A DNA stretch of 64,000 nucleotides. Origin: Sphingomonas natans. Its GTDB lineage: Bacteria; Pseudomonadota; Alphaproteobacteria; Sphingomonadales; Sphingomonadaceae. Location: positions 248,001-312,000 of the forward strand of contig NZ_JAUOTP010000004.1 in NCBI RefSeq assembly GCF_030546695.1, read 5' to 3'. The notes under the pieces were generated by a model. The model ran no database searches and was not told the origin of the DNA. It saw nothing but the letters and a program-made list of their open reading frames with translations. Shown here piece by piece: positions 25,019 to 33,531 of the stretch. The stretch's first letter is position 1; each line of letters starts with the position of its first letter. A program made the translations under genes and the position numbers.

Positions 25019-25405
25019 ATGACGACCGGCACTTATGCTCTCGAAACGAACGCCGCCGGAAATCGCATCGTCGCCACGCTCAGCGGCTTTTTCGGCCTCG
25101 GCCAGGTCGCAGCTTATGCGCAGGAGGCCGAACGGCTGATCCGGCGCCCCTCGATAAGTTTCGGGGGTTACCGCATGGTGATAGATCTGACCGACTGTGC
25201 GGTTCAGTCGCAGGAGGTGATCGCGGCCTTCAGCCAGCACGTCGCCGGCGTGCCTCGCGCCGATCGGCTCGCGGTCGTGGCGGGCAGTCCGATCATCCGG
25301 CAGCAGATCCGTCGCATCATCGGTCGCCCGGAGATCGCCATTTTCGAGCATCTGCCGGACGCGATGGCATGGCTGAACGGCGCGGTGACCGAGCGAGCCG
25401 GCTAG
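25019..25405 (+). CDS. STAS/SpoIIAA-like hypothetical protein
   Basis: A 128-residue protein that reads like a single STAS/SpoIIAA-type domain: a strand NRIVATLSGFFG, then YRMVIDLTDCAVQSQEVIAA, then ADRLAVVAGSPIIRQQIRR, then IFEHLPDAMAWL. It resembles the convergent neighbour (25448-25957) in this order of elements, so the two are probably paralogs. No anti-sigma partner kinase is adjacent. The function is unknown. Confidence 0.65.
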   Translation: MTTGTYALETNAAGNRIVATLSGFFGLGQVAAYAQEAERLIRRPSISFGGYRMVIDLTDCAVQSQEVIAAFSQHVAGVPRADRLAVVAGSPIIRQQIRRIIGRPEIAIFEHLPDAMAWLNGAVTERAG

Positions 25406-25447
25406 CGCGGGCGATCGCGGCGCGCCGCTTGCCGCCGGACGCGGCGG

Positions 25448-25957
25448 CTACCGGGATCGCGATGGAAAGGTGGCGTGGAGCGCGGCGGTCGACGGGGCAG
25501 CGTCCCGGGCATCGCCACCCGTGGCATAGGCCTGAAGCCAGGTCTCCGCGGCGTTGGCCGAAATGAACACCTCGCGCGTCCCGACGGCCAGGGCCGCACG
25601 CGGATGCTGCTTGTCGACCGAAGACCGCACGACCGCCGCGAGCCGATCTTCCGGCTTGTAGATTTCGGCGTTCATCGCCTGGAACTGGAGAACGGACTGC
25701 GGATTTTCGACGACCCAGTCGCGCACGTCGAACAACACGCGCAGCGCCCCGAAGCGCCTCCGCGCCTCATCGATGATGCGCCGCTGCTGCGTGAAATAGA
25801 GTTGCGCGTCGGCTTCGCGCCAGACCCCTCCGCCCACGACCCGCACGGTCGCGCAGGCATTGTCGAGACCGCATTGGAAGGACGCCTTGCGCAGATGCGA
25901 CACGTCCCATTGAACCAATAGATCGAGCGTCTTCGGCGGCTTGAAAGAGACGGACAT
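25448..25957 (-). CDS. STAS/SpoIIAA-like hypothetical protein, paralog of neighbour
   Basis: A 169-residue protein from ATG 25957 (MSVSFKPPKTLDLLVQWDV). The core has LRVLFDVRDWVVENPQSVLQ, then PEDRLAAVVRSSVDKQHPR, then EVFISANAAETWLQAY. This matches the DL-x-D, DRLAVV and terminal A-x-WL pattern of the convergent gene at 25019. No signal peptide or active-site motif is apparent. Function unknown; the family likeness to STAS-like domains is an inference from pattern only. Confidence 0.62.
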   Translation of the reverse strand: MSVSFKPPKTLDLLVQWDVSHLRKASFQCGLDNACATVRVVGGGVWREADAQLYFTQQRRIIDEARRRFGALRVLFDVRDWVVENPQSVLQFQAMNAEIYKPEDRLAAVVRSSVDKQHPRAALAVGTREVFISANAAETWLQAYATGGDARDAAPSTAALHATFPSRSR

Positions 25958-26165
25958 TATGTTCGGGTTCCCGGAAACCTGTTCTGGCGGTGGCGTATCG
26001 TCCTTTCTGAAATCTTGCCCGGCTGCCCGGCGGCGGCCGGATTTAGACCAACGTCGCATGCCGCAGGATCATGCATGGAATGCCGAAACGAACGCGCGTG
26101 GCGACGATATCGGTGGTCTCGTTGACCGGCCGGAACAATATCCGCGCTCGGACATATTTGCCGCC

Positions 26166-26630
26166 ATGCTCACGACACTTATCCTGTTCGCCGCCCAGGC
26201 GGCCGCGCAACCCCAGTCCGGCACGGGCCAGGTCATCCAGCGCGGCGGCCAGATCGCCTCGCGCCCCGTCGTCGATGTCGGCGCGAAGAAGACCGAGATT
26301 CCGCCGGTTCTGCAGCGCGCCGCGGTCAACCCCTACGCCACGGCGGGCATGACGAGCTGTCCGCAGCTGCGTTCCAGCCTCGCCAGCCTGTCGGCGGTGC
26401 TCGGGCCGGATTTCAGGGTGGGGGCGAACACGCAGGAGAATCGCGCGGGCAAGCTCGCCGAGGCCGGGGGCAAGACGCTCGTCAACGGGCTCGTGCCGTT
26501 CCGCAGCCTCGTTCGCGAGATTTCGGGCGCCGCGCCGGCCGAGCGCCGGCTGAATGCCGCGATCAGCGCCGGCCATGCGCGGCGCGGTTTCCTGCGCGGC
26601 CTGGCCGTCGCGCGGAAGTGCCGCGTCTGA
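26166..26630 (+). CDS. Small exported hypothetical protein
   Basis: A 154-residue product from ATG 26166 with an apparent signal peptide (MLTTLILFAAQAAAQPQ). It has no recognised domain; the mature part is basic and contains two cysteines (SCPQL, ARKCRV). The frame is open upstream for 75 codons, but the hydrophobic start at 26166 marks the likely N-terminus. No clear ribosome-binding site precedes it. It converges on the diguanylate cyclase gene with three bases between stops. Confidence 0.5.
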   Translation: MLTTLILFAAQAAAQPQSGTGQVIQRGGQIASRPVVDVGAKKTEIPPVLQRAAVNPYATAGMTSCPQLRSSLASLSAVLGPDFRVGANTQENRAGKLAEAGGKTLVNGLVPFRSLVREISGAAPAERRLNAAISAGHARRGFLRGLAVARKCRV

Positions 26631-26633
26631 GCG

Positions 26634-27617
26634 TCAGCCGCGGTCGAGCTCGATCCGGTTGCGGCCCTTGTCCTTGGCGCGATAGAGCGCCTCGTCGGCG
26701 CGATGGAGCAGGCCGTCGCCCTGCTCGTCGGGACGCAGCTGGGCGACGCCGGCCGAGAAGGTGATCCGGCCGATCGGCGTCTCATTGGTGCGCGACTTGA
26801 AGTCGCGCGTGGCGAGCTCGGCGCGGATCGCATCGACGCGCGCGGCGGCTTCGTCGAGGGGCACGCCTTCGAACAGCATGACGAATTCCTCGCCGCCCTG
26901 ACGTCCGACGAAGGCGTCCGCGCCCGCACCGTCGGTGAGGCAATCGCCGACGAGACGCAGCACGCGATCGCCGAGCGCATGGCCGTGCGTGTCGTTGAGC
27001 CGCTTGAAATGATCGATATCGCAGAAAGCCAGCGACAGCGCCTGATCGGCGGCGCGCGTGCCCTCGACCGCGCGCAGCAAAGCCGCCTCCAGCGCGCGAC
27101 GATTCGGCAGGCCGGTCAGCTGATCGCGCTCGGCCGATTGACGCGCCTCGGCGAGATCGCGCTGCACCGTTTCCAGCTCGGCGCCCATGCTCCGCAACTT
27201 CTCCTCGGCGCCACGCGCGCGCGCGACCATGTTGCGCGTGACGCCGACGAGCGCCGCCGTCACCTGATCGCCGAGGGTCGAGCCGATGAGCGCCTCGGCC
27301 TCGGTCGCCAGCGCCTCGCGATAGGCCTCGGCTTCGTCGGCGGAGCGGCCGACGAGCAGGACCGCGCCATCGATCCGCATCTGCGCCGAGACGATCAGCT
27401 CCTCGAGCAGGCGCGTCAGCGCCTCGACCCCGGGGCTCGGCGCCATCAGCGTCAGGAGCGCCTCGTCGTCCGCAGGCGGCAGGATGCCCTCGACCTCGAC
27501 CGGCGCCGCCGCTTTCGCGCCGAAGCCGAGACGATGACGGAGCCGGGCCATCCAGCCGGGTCCGTCGGGGAGCTTGGCCGCGCGAAGCGCGGCGCCGAGG
27601 CGAGGATCGTGATGCAC
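26634..27617 (-). CDS. GGDEF-domain diguanylate cyclase
   Basis: Produces the second messenger c-di-GMP. The 327-residue protein has an unrecognised N-terminal helical region, a coiled coil near residues 135-165, and a GGDEF domain beginning RDQLTGLPNRRALE. FCDIDHFKRLNDTHGH and the active-site motif GRQGGEEFVMLF (GGEEF) follow. The RxxD inhibitory site expected nine residues before GG is absent (the residues there are G and A), so product feedback is probably missing. No membrane segments are seen, so the enzyme is cytosolic. It is divergent from chvI. Confidence 0.9.
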   Translation of the reverse strand: MHHDPRLGAALRAAKLPDGPGWMARLRHRLGFGAKAAAPVEVEGILPPADDEALLTLMAPSPGVEALTRLLEELIVSAQMRIDGAVLLVGRSADEAEAYREALATEAEALIGSTLGDQVTAALVGVTRNMVARARGAEEKLRSMGAELETVQRDLAEARQSAERDQLTGLPNRRALEAALLRAVEGTRAADQALSLAFCDIDHFKRLNDTHGHALGDRVLRLVGDCLTDGAGADAFVGRQGGEEFVMLFEGVPLDEAAARVDAIRAELATRDFKSRTNETPIGRITFSAGVAQLRPDEQGDGLLHRADEALYRAKDKGRNRIELDRG

Positions 27618-27726
27618 GACGTCTCGTTACGTTATCAGTCCTAATATTTTATGAGCCGCGCCTGCCATTGAGGCGGACCGGCCCTTCGGATAGGACGGCG
27701 CCGCGGCAACGGGACGAACAACACAT

Positions 27727-28431
27727 ATGGCCGGAGCGATCGCGCTCGTCGATGACGATCGCAATATCCTGACATCGGTATCGATCGCGCTGCAGGCCGA
27801 GGGATTCACCGTCCGCGTCTATTCGGACGGCGAGGCGGCGCTGAAGTCCTTGATCGACAATCCACCCGACCTTGCCGTGCTCGATATCAAGATGCCGCGC
27901 ATGGACGGGATGGAGCTGCTCCGCCGCCTGCGCGAGAAGAGCGCGCTGCCCGTGATCTTCCTGACATCGAAGGATGACGAGCTGGACGAGGCGCTGGGCC
28001 TCGCGATGGGCGCCGACGATTATATCACCAAGCCGTTCAGCCAGCGGCTGCTGATCGCGCGCATCCGATCGCTGCTGCGCCGTTCCGAAATGCGCGCCAA
28101 GCCCGAGGGCGGCGAGGAGCCGCCGGCCGAGAAGATCGTGCGCGGCCGACTGGAAATGGATCCGGCGCGCTACCGCGTGCTGTGGCAGGGGCTTGAAGTC
28201 ACGCTCACCGTCACCGAATTCATGATCCTCGAAACGCTGGCCCAGCGCCCGGGCATCGTGAAGTCGCGTGACCAGCTGATGGACACCGCCTACCAGGACG
28301 ATGTCTATGTCGACGATCGCACCATCGACAGCCACATCAAGCGGCTCCGGCGCAAGTTCCGCGCCGTCGATCCGGAATTCAAGGCGATCGAGACGCTCTA
28401 TGGTATCGGCTATCGTTTCGCGGAGGAATGA
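27727..28431 (+). CDS. chvI: Two-component response regulator ChvI
   Basis: OmpR-family regulator of 234 residues. The receiver has the phosphoacceptor D53 in [13 protein letters not shown], acidic residues near the start (ALVDDDRN), and the lysine in DYITKPFS. The DNA-binding winged helix ends [17 protein letters not shown] and [11 protein letters not shown]. This pattern and the neighbours (ChvG, HprK, PTS) identify it as ChvI, which controls envelope, acid and host-related responses in alphaproteobacteria. The kinase gene starts inside its 3' end. Confidence 0.93.
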   Translation: MAGAIALVDDDRNILTSVSIALQAEGFTVRVYSDGEAALKSLIDNPPDLAVLDIKMPRMDGMELLRRLREKSALPVIFLTSKDDELDEALGLAMGADDYITKPFSQRLLIARIRSLLRRSEMRAKPEGGEEPPAEKIVRGRLEMDPARYRVLWQGLEVTLTVTEFMILETLAQRPGIVKSRDQLMDTAYQDDVYVDDRTIDSHIKRLRRKFRAVDPEFKAIETLYGIGYRFAEE

Positions 28432-29962
28432 CGGGCTGGAAAGCTGGCTCGGCCGGCTTTCGCTCACCGCCCGCATCCTCGCCGTCAACATCTTCGCGCT
28501 CATCGTGCTGGCGGGAGGCTTCTTCTATCTCGATTCCTATCGCAGCCAGCTGATCGAGGAACGCACCGACCAGGCCGAAACCGAGGTGCAGATGGCCGCG
28601 CGCGCGATCGCGGTCGCGCCCACCGCCAATCGCCCTCGCCTGCTCGCCGTGCTAGGCCAGGCGAACGAGAGCCGGTTCCGGCTCTATGCCGGCGGCAACG
28701 CCCCGCCCGTCGATGGCTGGCGCGCGGGCCCCGCGACCTACGAGCTGCGCGATCCTGCCAGCGAGCAGTGGCAGCGCCACGTCGCGCGCGCGCTGGATCG
28801 CGCGATCGATCAGGTCGTCGGCGCGGACGTGCCCGAACCCTTCATCGAGCCGGCCCGCGACACGCTGGGCGCGTGGCCCGAGGCGCTGGCCGCGAACCGG
28901 ACCGGGCACGCCCAATCGCACGTCCGCCGCGCGCCCGACCGGACCCCCGTCATCTCGGCGGCGACGCGCGTGCCGGGCGGCGGCGTGCTGCTGATGACGA
29001 CCAACCAGCGCGACGTGGTCCGCACGGTGCGCGCCGAGCGCTTCTGGCTCGGCATCGTCCTGCTCGGCACCGCCGCGCTCTCGATCTTCCTTTCGGTGTT
29101 CCTCGCGCGCACGATCGCGCGGCCGCTGCGGCGGCTGGCGATCGCCGCGCACCGCGTGCGGCTGGGGCGATCACGCGAAGTGCAGGTGCCGCGCCTGCCC
29201 GCGCGCCGCGACGAGATCGGCACGCTTGCGCGCGCGCTTTCCGACATGAGCCAGGCGCTGCGCCAGCGGATCGACGCGACCGAGGCCTTCGCCGCCGATG
29301 TCGCGCACGAGATCAAGAATCCCCTCGCCTCGCTCCGCTCCGCGGTCGACAGCCTCGATCTCGTCGGCGATGCCGAGCTGCGTCAGAAGCTGATCGCGAT
29401 CATCCGCAACGATGTCGGCCGGCTCGACCGGCTCATCACCGACATATCCGAAGCCTCGCGGATGGACGCGCAGCTCTCCCGCGCGCGCTTCGAGACGATC
29501 GATCTCGGCGCGATGATCGAATTGCTCGTCGCCGCGCGCGACGAGCGCGGCTTGGACCACGGCGTGCGCCTGGCGTTTGCGCGGCCGAACCGGGGGAGCG
29601 CGCTGATCTTCGGCGACGGCCACCGGCTGGCGCGCGCGATCGAGAATCTCGTCGACAACGCCATCTCCTTCTCGCCCCCCGGCGGGCTCGTCCAGGTGGC
29701 GGCGACGCGCGATCAGGACGAGATCGTCGTCCGCGTGGAGGACGAGGGCCCCGGCGTGCCCGAACATGCGCGCGAGGCGATCTTCAACCGTTTCCATTCG
29801 ATCCGCCCCGAGGGCGAGGAGTTCGGGCGGCATTCGGGGCTTGGGCTCGCGATCGCCAAGGCGATCGTCGAAGGGCATAGCGGCAAGATCTATGTGAGCG
29901 ATCGCGAGGGCGACGCGCAGGGCGCGCGCTTCACGATCCGCATCCCCGCAGCGCAGCGTTAG
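28400..29962 (+). CDS. chvG: Sensor histidine kinase ChvG
   Basis: Membrane sensor partner of ChvI, 520 residues. The N-terminus [20 protein letters not shown] is the first membrane segment and is diagnostic for ChvG. A periplasmic sensing domain, a second membrane segment ([20 protein letters not shown]) and a HAMP domain follow. Kinase motifs are H in [16 protein letters not shown] in [13 protein letters not shown], and the ATP lids EDEGPGVPE and [16 protein letters not shown] 28400 overlaps chvI by 32 bases; no other standard start preserves the first helix. Confidence 0.92.
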   Translation: MVSAIVSRRNDGLESWLGRLSLTARILAVNIFALIVLAGGFFYLDSYRSQLIEERTDQAETEVQMAARAIAVAPTANRPRLLAVLGQANESRFRLYAGGNAPPVDGWRAGPATYELRDPASEQWQRHVARALDRAIDQVVGADVPEPFIEPARDTLGAWPEALAANRTGHAQSHVRRAPDRTPVISAATRVPGGGVLLMTTNQRDVVRTVRAERFWLGIVLLGTAALSIFLSVFLARTIARPLRRLAIAAHRVRLGRSREVQVPRLPARRDEIGTLARALSDMSQALRQRIDATEAFAADVAHEIKNPLASLRSAVDSLDLVGDAELRQKLIAIIRNDVGRLDRLITDISEASRMDAQLSRARFETIDLGAMIELLVAARDERGLDHGVRLAFARPNRGSALIFGDGHRLARAIENLVDNAISFSPPGGLVQVAATRDQDEIVVRVEDEGPGVPEHAREAIFNRFHSIRPEGEEFGRHSGLGLAIAKAIVEGHSGKIYVSDREGDAQGARFTIRIPAAQR

Positions 29963-29991
29963 GGAATATCGACATTCCGGATTTTCCCTAT

Positions 29992-30111
29992 CCCGCTCAT
30001 CCTGAGGAGGGACTGAGCTTGTCGAAGTCCCGTCTCGAAGGATCGGCACCGTCGCGGCCGTCCTTCGAGACGCCCCTTCGACGGGCTCAGGGGCTCCTCA
30101 GGATGAGCGGG
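29992..30111. repeat. Intergenic inverted repeat, family A, copy 3
   Basis: Outer arms CCCGCTCATCCTGAGGAG (29992-30009) and CTCCTCAGGATGAGCGGG (30094-30111) are perfect 18-base inverted copies. Inner arms surround CGTCTCGAAGGA and TCCTTCGAGACG. It lies between chvG and hprK on the same strand, within what is elsewhere a conserved cluster, and its end is 14 bases ahead of the hprK ATG. Confidence 0.92.
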
Positions 30112-30125
30112 GGGAGACTTGTCTC

Positions 30126-30569
30126 ATGCCGATGATTCCGCCAGCTCCCGAGACCCTCCACGCCACCTGCGTCGCGATCAGCGGGCGCGGCGTGCTGATC
30201 CTCGGGGCGTCGGGCGCGGGCAAGTCCGATCTGGCGCTGCGCCTGATCGATCGCGGTGCGGCGCTGGTGGCGGATGACGGGGTCGAGGTGCGCGCGGTGG
30301 ACGGGCGCGCGATCGGCCGCGCACCGGCGACGATCGCCGGGCAGATCGAGGTGCGCGGGCTCGGCATCCTGACTCTGCCCGCGGCGGCGGACGCGCCGAT
30401 CGCGCTCTGCATCCTGCTCGGCCCGGCGGGCGAGCGGATGCCGCCCGAGACGCTGCCGACCTTCGCCGTAGCCGGGCTGCCCGTGCCGATGCTGGCGATC
30501 GATCCGTTCGAGGCGTCGGCACCTATCAAGGTCGAGCGCGGCCTCGCTCTCTACGGACTGCCGGCATGA
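30126..30569 (+). CDS. hprK: HPr kinase/phosphorylase, short alphaproteobacterial form
   Basis: Phosphorylates HPr on its regulatory serine. At 147 residues it consists only of the catalytic domain, lacking the N-terminal domain of Firmicutes HprK, as is usual in alphaproteobacteria. Walker A GASGAGKSDLALRLI lies at about residues 27-41, followed by ALVADDGVEVRAV and the HprK-signature region IAGQIEVRGLGI. The stop overlaps the rapZ start by 4 bases (ATGA). Its substrate HPr is encoded three genes downstream. Confidence 0.92.
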   Translation: MPMIPPAPETLHATCVAISGRGVLILGASGAGKSDLALRLIDRGAALVADDGVEVRAVDGRAIGRAPATIAGQIEVRGLGILTLPAAADAPIALCILLGPAGERMPPETLPTFAVAGLPVPMLAIDPFEASAPIKVERGLALYGLPA

Positions 30570-31492
30570 GCGATCCGAAGCGCGTCCTGCTCGTCACCGG
30601 CATGTCGGGTGCGGGGCGGACGACCGCGCTCAAGAGTCTCGAGGATATGGGCTGGGAGACGAGCGACAATCTGCCGCTCGCGCTCGTTGACCGGCTGCTG
30701 GCGAGCCCCCCGCCCCCGGGCGATGTCGAGGATGACCGCCCGCTCGCGGTCGGCATCGACAGCCGCACGCGCGGCTTCGACGTGGCAGCGATCCTCAAGC
30801 GCGTGGAGAGCCTGCGCGGCGGCCCGCGGCTCGCGATCGAGATCCTGTTTCTCGATTGCTCGGGCGCGGTGCTGGTCCAGCGTTATTCGGCGACGCGTCG
30901 GCGGCACCCGCTCGCGCTCGACCGCCCCGCCGAGGACGGCATCGTCCAGGAGCGCGAATTGCTCGATCCGCTGCGCGATGCCGCCGATTATCTGATCGAT
31001 ACGAGCAGCCACACGACCAACAGCCTCCAGCAGGAGATGCGCGAACGTTTCGCCACCGGCCCCGCCGCGGAATCGACGCTCCACGTCACCTCGTTCGGCT
31101 ATTCGCGCGGGCTGCCGCGCGGCGCCGATCTCGTCTTCGACTGCCGTTTCCTGCGCAATCCCCACTGGGTGCCCGAATTGCGCCCCGGCACGGGGCTGGA
31201 CGCCGATGTCGCGGCCTATGTGATGGGCGATCCGGTCTATGAGGAGGCGGTGTCGCGCTTCGAGGATCTGCTGCTGCTGTTGCTCCCGCGCTACGCCGGG
31301 GAGGGAAAATCCTATATCAATATCGCGATCGGCTGCACCGGAGGGCGGCATCGCTCGGTCCATGTCGCGACGCGCATCGGGCGCCGGTTGCGCAACGCCG
31401 GTTTTTCCCCCACCATCGCGCATCGTGATCTGGCGCATCGAACGTCGGACGCGATGGAGGGAAAGCCTGAGGCTGGCGAAACAGCGACGTGA
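30566..31492 (+). CDS. rapZ: RNase adapter/nucleotide-binding protein RapZ
   Basis: A 308-residue YvcJ/RapZ protein. It has P-loop GMSGAGRTTALK near residues 12-23, GWETSDNLPLALVDRLL, the DTSSHTTNSL block, and the conserved C-terminal domain with INIAIGCTGGRHRSVHVA. In enterobacteria RapZ guides RNase E to small RNAs of amino-sugar synthesis; its role in alphaproteobacteria is less defined. Note the arginine in place of the P-loop lysine (GAGRTT). It is translationally coupled to hprK and precedes the EIIA gene by 10 bases. Confidence 0.93.
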   Translation: MSDPKRVLLVTGMSGAGRTTALKSLEDMGWETSDNLPLALVDRLLASPPPPGDVEDDRPLAVGIDSRTRGFDVAAILKRVESLRGGPRLAIEILFLDCSGAVLVQRYSATRRRHPLALDRPAEDGIVQERELLDPLRDAADYLIDTSSHTTNSLQQEMRERFATGPAAESTLHVTSFGYSRGLPRGADLVFDCRFLRNPHWVPELRPGTGLDADVAAYVMGDPVYEEAVSRFEDLLLLLLPRYAGEGKSYINIAIGCTGGRHRSVHVATRIGRRLRNAGFSPTIAHRDLAHRTSDAMEGKPEAGETAT

Positions 31493-31502
31493 CGGTGAGT
31501 AA

Positions 31503-31910
31503 ATGATCGGACTGGTGCTGGTGACTCATGGTCAGCTCGCGGCAGAATTCGTGCGAGCGATGGAGCATGTTGTCGGTCCCCAGCAGGCGATCGAGGCGAT
31601 CTGCATCGGCCCGGACGATGACATGGAGGCGCGTCGCGCCGACATTGCGCGTGCCGTGGCCGCCGTGGATCTCGGCAAGGGCGTGATCCTGCTGACGGAT
31701 CTGTTCGGCGGCACGCCGTCGAATCTGGCCATCTCGCTCATGGAGCCCGGTCGCGTCGAAGTGATTGCCGGCGTCAATCTGCCCATGCTCATCCGGCTGG
31801 AAGGCGCGCGCAAGATGATGAAGGTGCAGGCAGCAGTGGCGGCAGCGCGCGAGGCGGGCCGCAAATATATTTCGGTCGCATCCGAAGTGCTCGGCGAGGC
31901 GGCCGCATGA
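31503..31910 (+). CDS. PTS EIIA component, mannose family
   Basis: Phosphocarrier of 135 residues with the phosphorylated histidine at H9 in VLVTHGQLA. VILLTDLFGGTPSNLA and VEVIAGVNLPML are typical of EIIA(Man) proteins. No EIIB or EIIC transport partner is nearby, so it likely has a regulatory rather than sugar-transport role, as proposed for this gene in alphaproteobacteria. The stop overlaps the HPr start by 4 bases. Confidence 0.92.
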   Translation: MIGLVLVTHGQLAAEFVRAMEHVVGPQQAIEAICIGPDDDMEARRADIARAVAAVDLGKGVILLTDLFGGTPSNLAISLMEPGRVEVIAGVNLPMLIRLEGARKMMKVQAAVAAAREAGRKYISVASEVLGEAAA

Positions 31911-32182
31911 CCGGCGAGATCGAGCGCACCGTTTTGATCAGCAACCGCCGCGGGCTCCATGCGCGCGCGAGTGCCAAGTTCGTGACGCTCGCCAGCGCGC
32001 AATCGGCCGCGGTCGAGGTCGCCAAGGACGGCAACCGCGTCGCCGGCACATCGATCATGGGGCTGATGATGCTCGGCGCCGCGCAAGGCGACTCGGTCAC
32101 GATCCGCGCCAGCGGCGACGGCGCCGACAAGGCGCTGGACGCCTTGTGCGGGCTGGTGGAAGCCAAGTTCGGCGAGGAATAA
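31907..32182 (+). CDS. ptsH: HPr phosphocarrier protein
   Basis: A 91-residue HPr. The EI-dependent site is H18 in RRGLHARASAKFV. The HprK target serine is S49 in GTSIMGLMML. It receives phosphate from enzyme I (encoded elsewhere) and passes it to the EIIA just upstream. Only 6 bases separate its stop from the convergent DUF2252 gene, so there is no room for an independent terminator outside coding sequence. Confidence 0.94.
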   Translation: MTGEIERTVLISNRRGLHARASAKFVTLASAQSAAVEVAKDGNRVAGTSIMGLMMLGAAQGDSVTIRASGDGADKALDALCGLVEAKFGEE

Positions 32183-32188
32183 CTAGCC

Positions 32189-33391
32189 TCAGGCCGCCTG
32201 CGACAAAGCGTAGCGGCGGCAATGCTCCAGATAGCCGGCCTCGTGGCTCGCGGTGAGATCGACGACGCTGTCCCATAGCCAGGTCGGCGCATCGATGCTT
32301 GCGCTCTGGTGGCGGGCGATGGCGCGGCCCCAATCGCGGCGTTCGCCGGCATCCATCTGGCGCGCATGCCCGACGCCGACGATATAGGCGAGATAGCGCG
32401 CCGCGCGCGTCGCCTCGGCGCGCGAGAATTGGTCGATCTCCAGCTTCAGATCCTGCGGCAGCAGCTCGCGCAGCACGATCGGGCGATCGAGGATGCGGGT
32501 CGCGAGCATCCGCTCGCCGAGATTGGGGGCGAGCGCGCTCGCGCCCGCGACGACGCGCTCGGCATGATCGCGCGGCATCTGCTGCTTGTGCGACGACGGC
32601 GCGACCGCCGCGGTCGCTTCCTTCAGATCGATCAGCGCATATTCGGACGGGCTCTTGCGCGTGCCGCCGATCGAAACCAGCGCGGCGAAGCGCAGATTGC
32701 CGAGCGAGCTGCAGCCCTTCTTCCAATAAGCGGAATCGACGAGGCGCATCCGATCGTCGCCGTTCCGCCCGCTGAGCGACAGGATCATCGCGGCGACCGC
32801 GGGATCGTCGAACAGATTTTCGAGCGCGGCCTTCTCGTCTTCGGTGAGCGCCCAGAATTTCTTGCCGAGCGGCAGCGTCGGCTCGACATCGTCGAGCCGC
32901 TCCTCGGCCAGATGCCGCCAGCGCCGCCCCATCGCACGGCGGCGGACGAGGCGGACGACATTGGGCTCGGGCGCCACGGCCTCGCTCTGCTCGGCCATGG
33001 CGAGGCCATAGCCCTCGACCATCTGCTCGATCATCTGCGCGGTCGTGACGCCCGGCAGATCCGAGCCACGCGCGGCGGTCGCGAGCGACAGGCCGAGGCG
33101 GATCAGATCGTGCGCGGGATTGCCGATCACGCTCTGATCGAGATCGCGGATCTGGATATCGACCTTGCCCTCCGCATTGGCCACGGGCCCGAGATTGCCG
33201 AGATGGCAATCGCCGCAAATCCAGATGGCTGGGCCCGCGGGCAGGCGCTTGGCCGGCGGCGACACGGCCAGCCATTCGTAGAATTTCGCGGTATTGCCCC
33301 GGACATAGGCATGGGTCGATCGCGCCATCTTGAGCGCGCGGCTCTGTTCGAGTTCGCGCACGCGCTGTTGGTTGATCCGCTCCATTGCCAC
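32189..33391 (-). CDS. DUF2252 family protein
   Basis: A 400-residue protein of the kinase-like DUF2252 family. Visible blocks are MARSTHAYVRGNTAKFYEW, then WICGDCHLGNLGPV, then IQIRDLDQSVIGNPAHDLIR. These resemble the catalytic-loop arrangement of aminoglycoside-phosphotransferase-like folds (GDxHxxN and DLD). RSPSEYALIDLKEA-like and VVAGASAL blocks follow. No enzymatic activity is established for the family. It appears to be a single-gene unit convergent with ptsH. The exact start (33391 or 33385) is uncertain. Confidence 0.85.
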   Translation of the reverse strand: MAMERINQQRVRELEQSRALKMARSTHAYVRGNTAKFYEWLAVSPPAKRLPAGPAIWICGDCHLGNLGPVANAEGKVDIQIRDLDQSVIGNPAHDLIRLGLSLATAARGSDLPGVTTAQMIEQMVEGYGLAMAEQSEAVAPEPNVVRLVRRRAMGRRWRHLAEERLDDVEPTLPLGKKFWALTEDEKAALENLFDDPAVAAMILSLSGRNGDDRMRLVDSAYWKKGCSSLGNLRFAALVSIGGTRKSPSEYALIDLKEATAAVAPSSHKQQMPRDHAERVVAGASALAPNLGERMLATRILDRPIVLRELLPQDLKLEIDQFSRAEATRAARYLAYIVGVGHARQMDAGERRDWGRAIARHQSASIDAPTWLWDSVVDLTASHEAGYLEHCRRYALSQAA

Positions 33392-33531
33392 TCCATTGCC
33401 CGATCGTTGCCGTTCAACGCGCGGCGCGGGAAATGGCTGGTCCTGCTCGGAAAAATCTTTCGCAGCTGAGCCAGGCGGCCGATTTGGCGGATCGCATCGA
33501 CGCCCCGACGCCGGCCCGCTAAACGCCGCTT

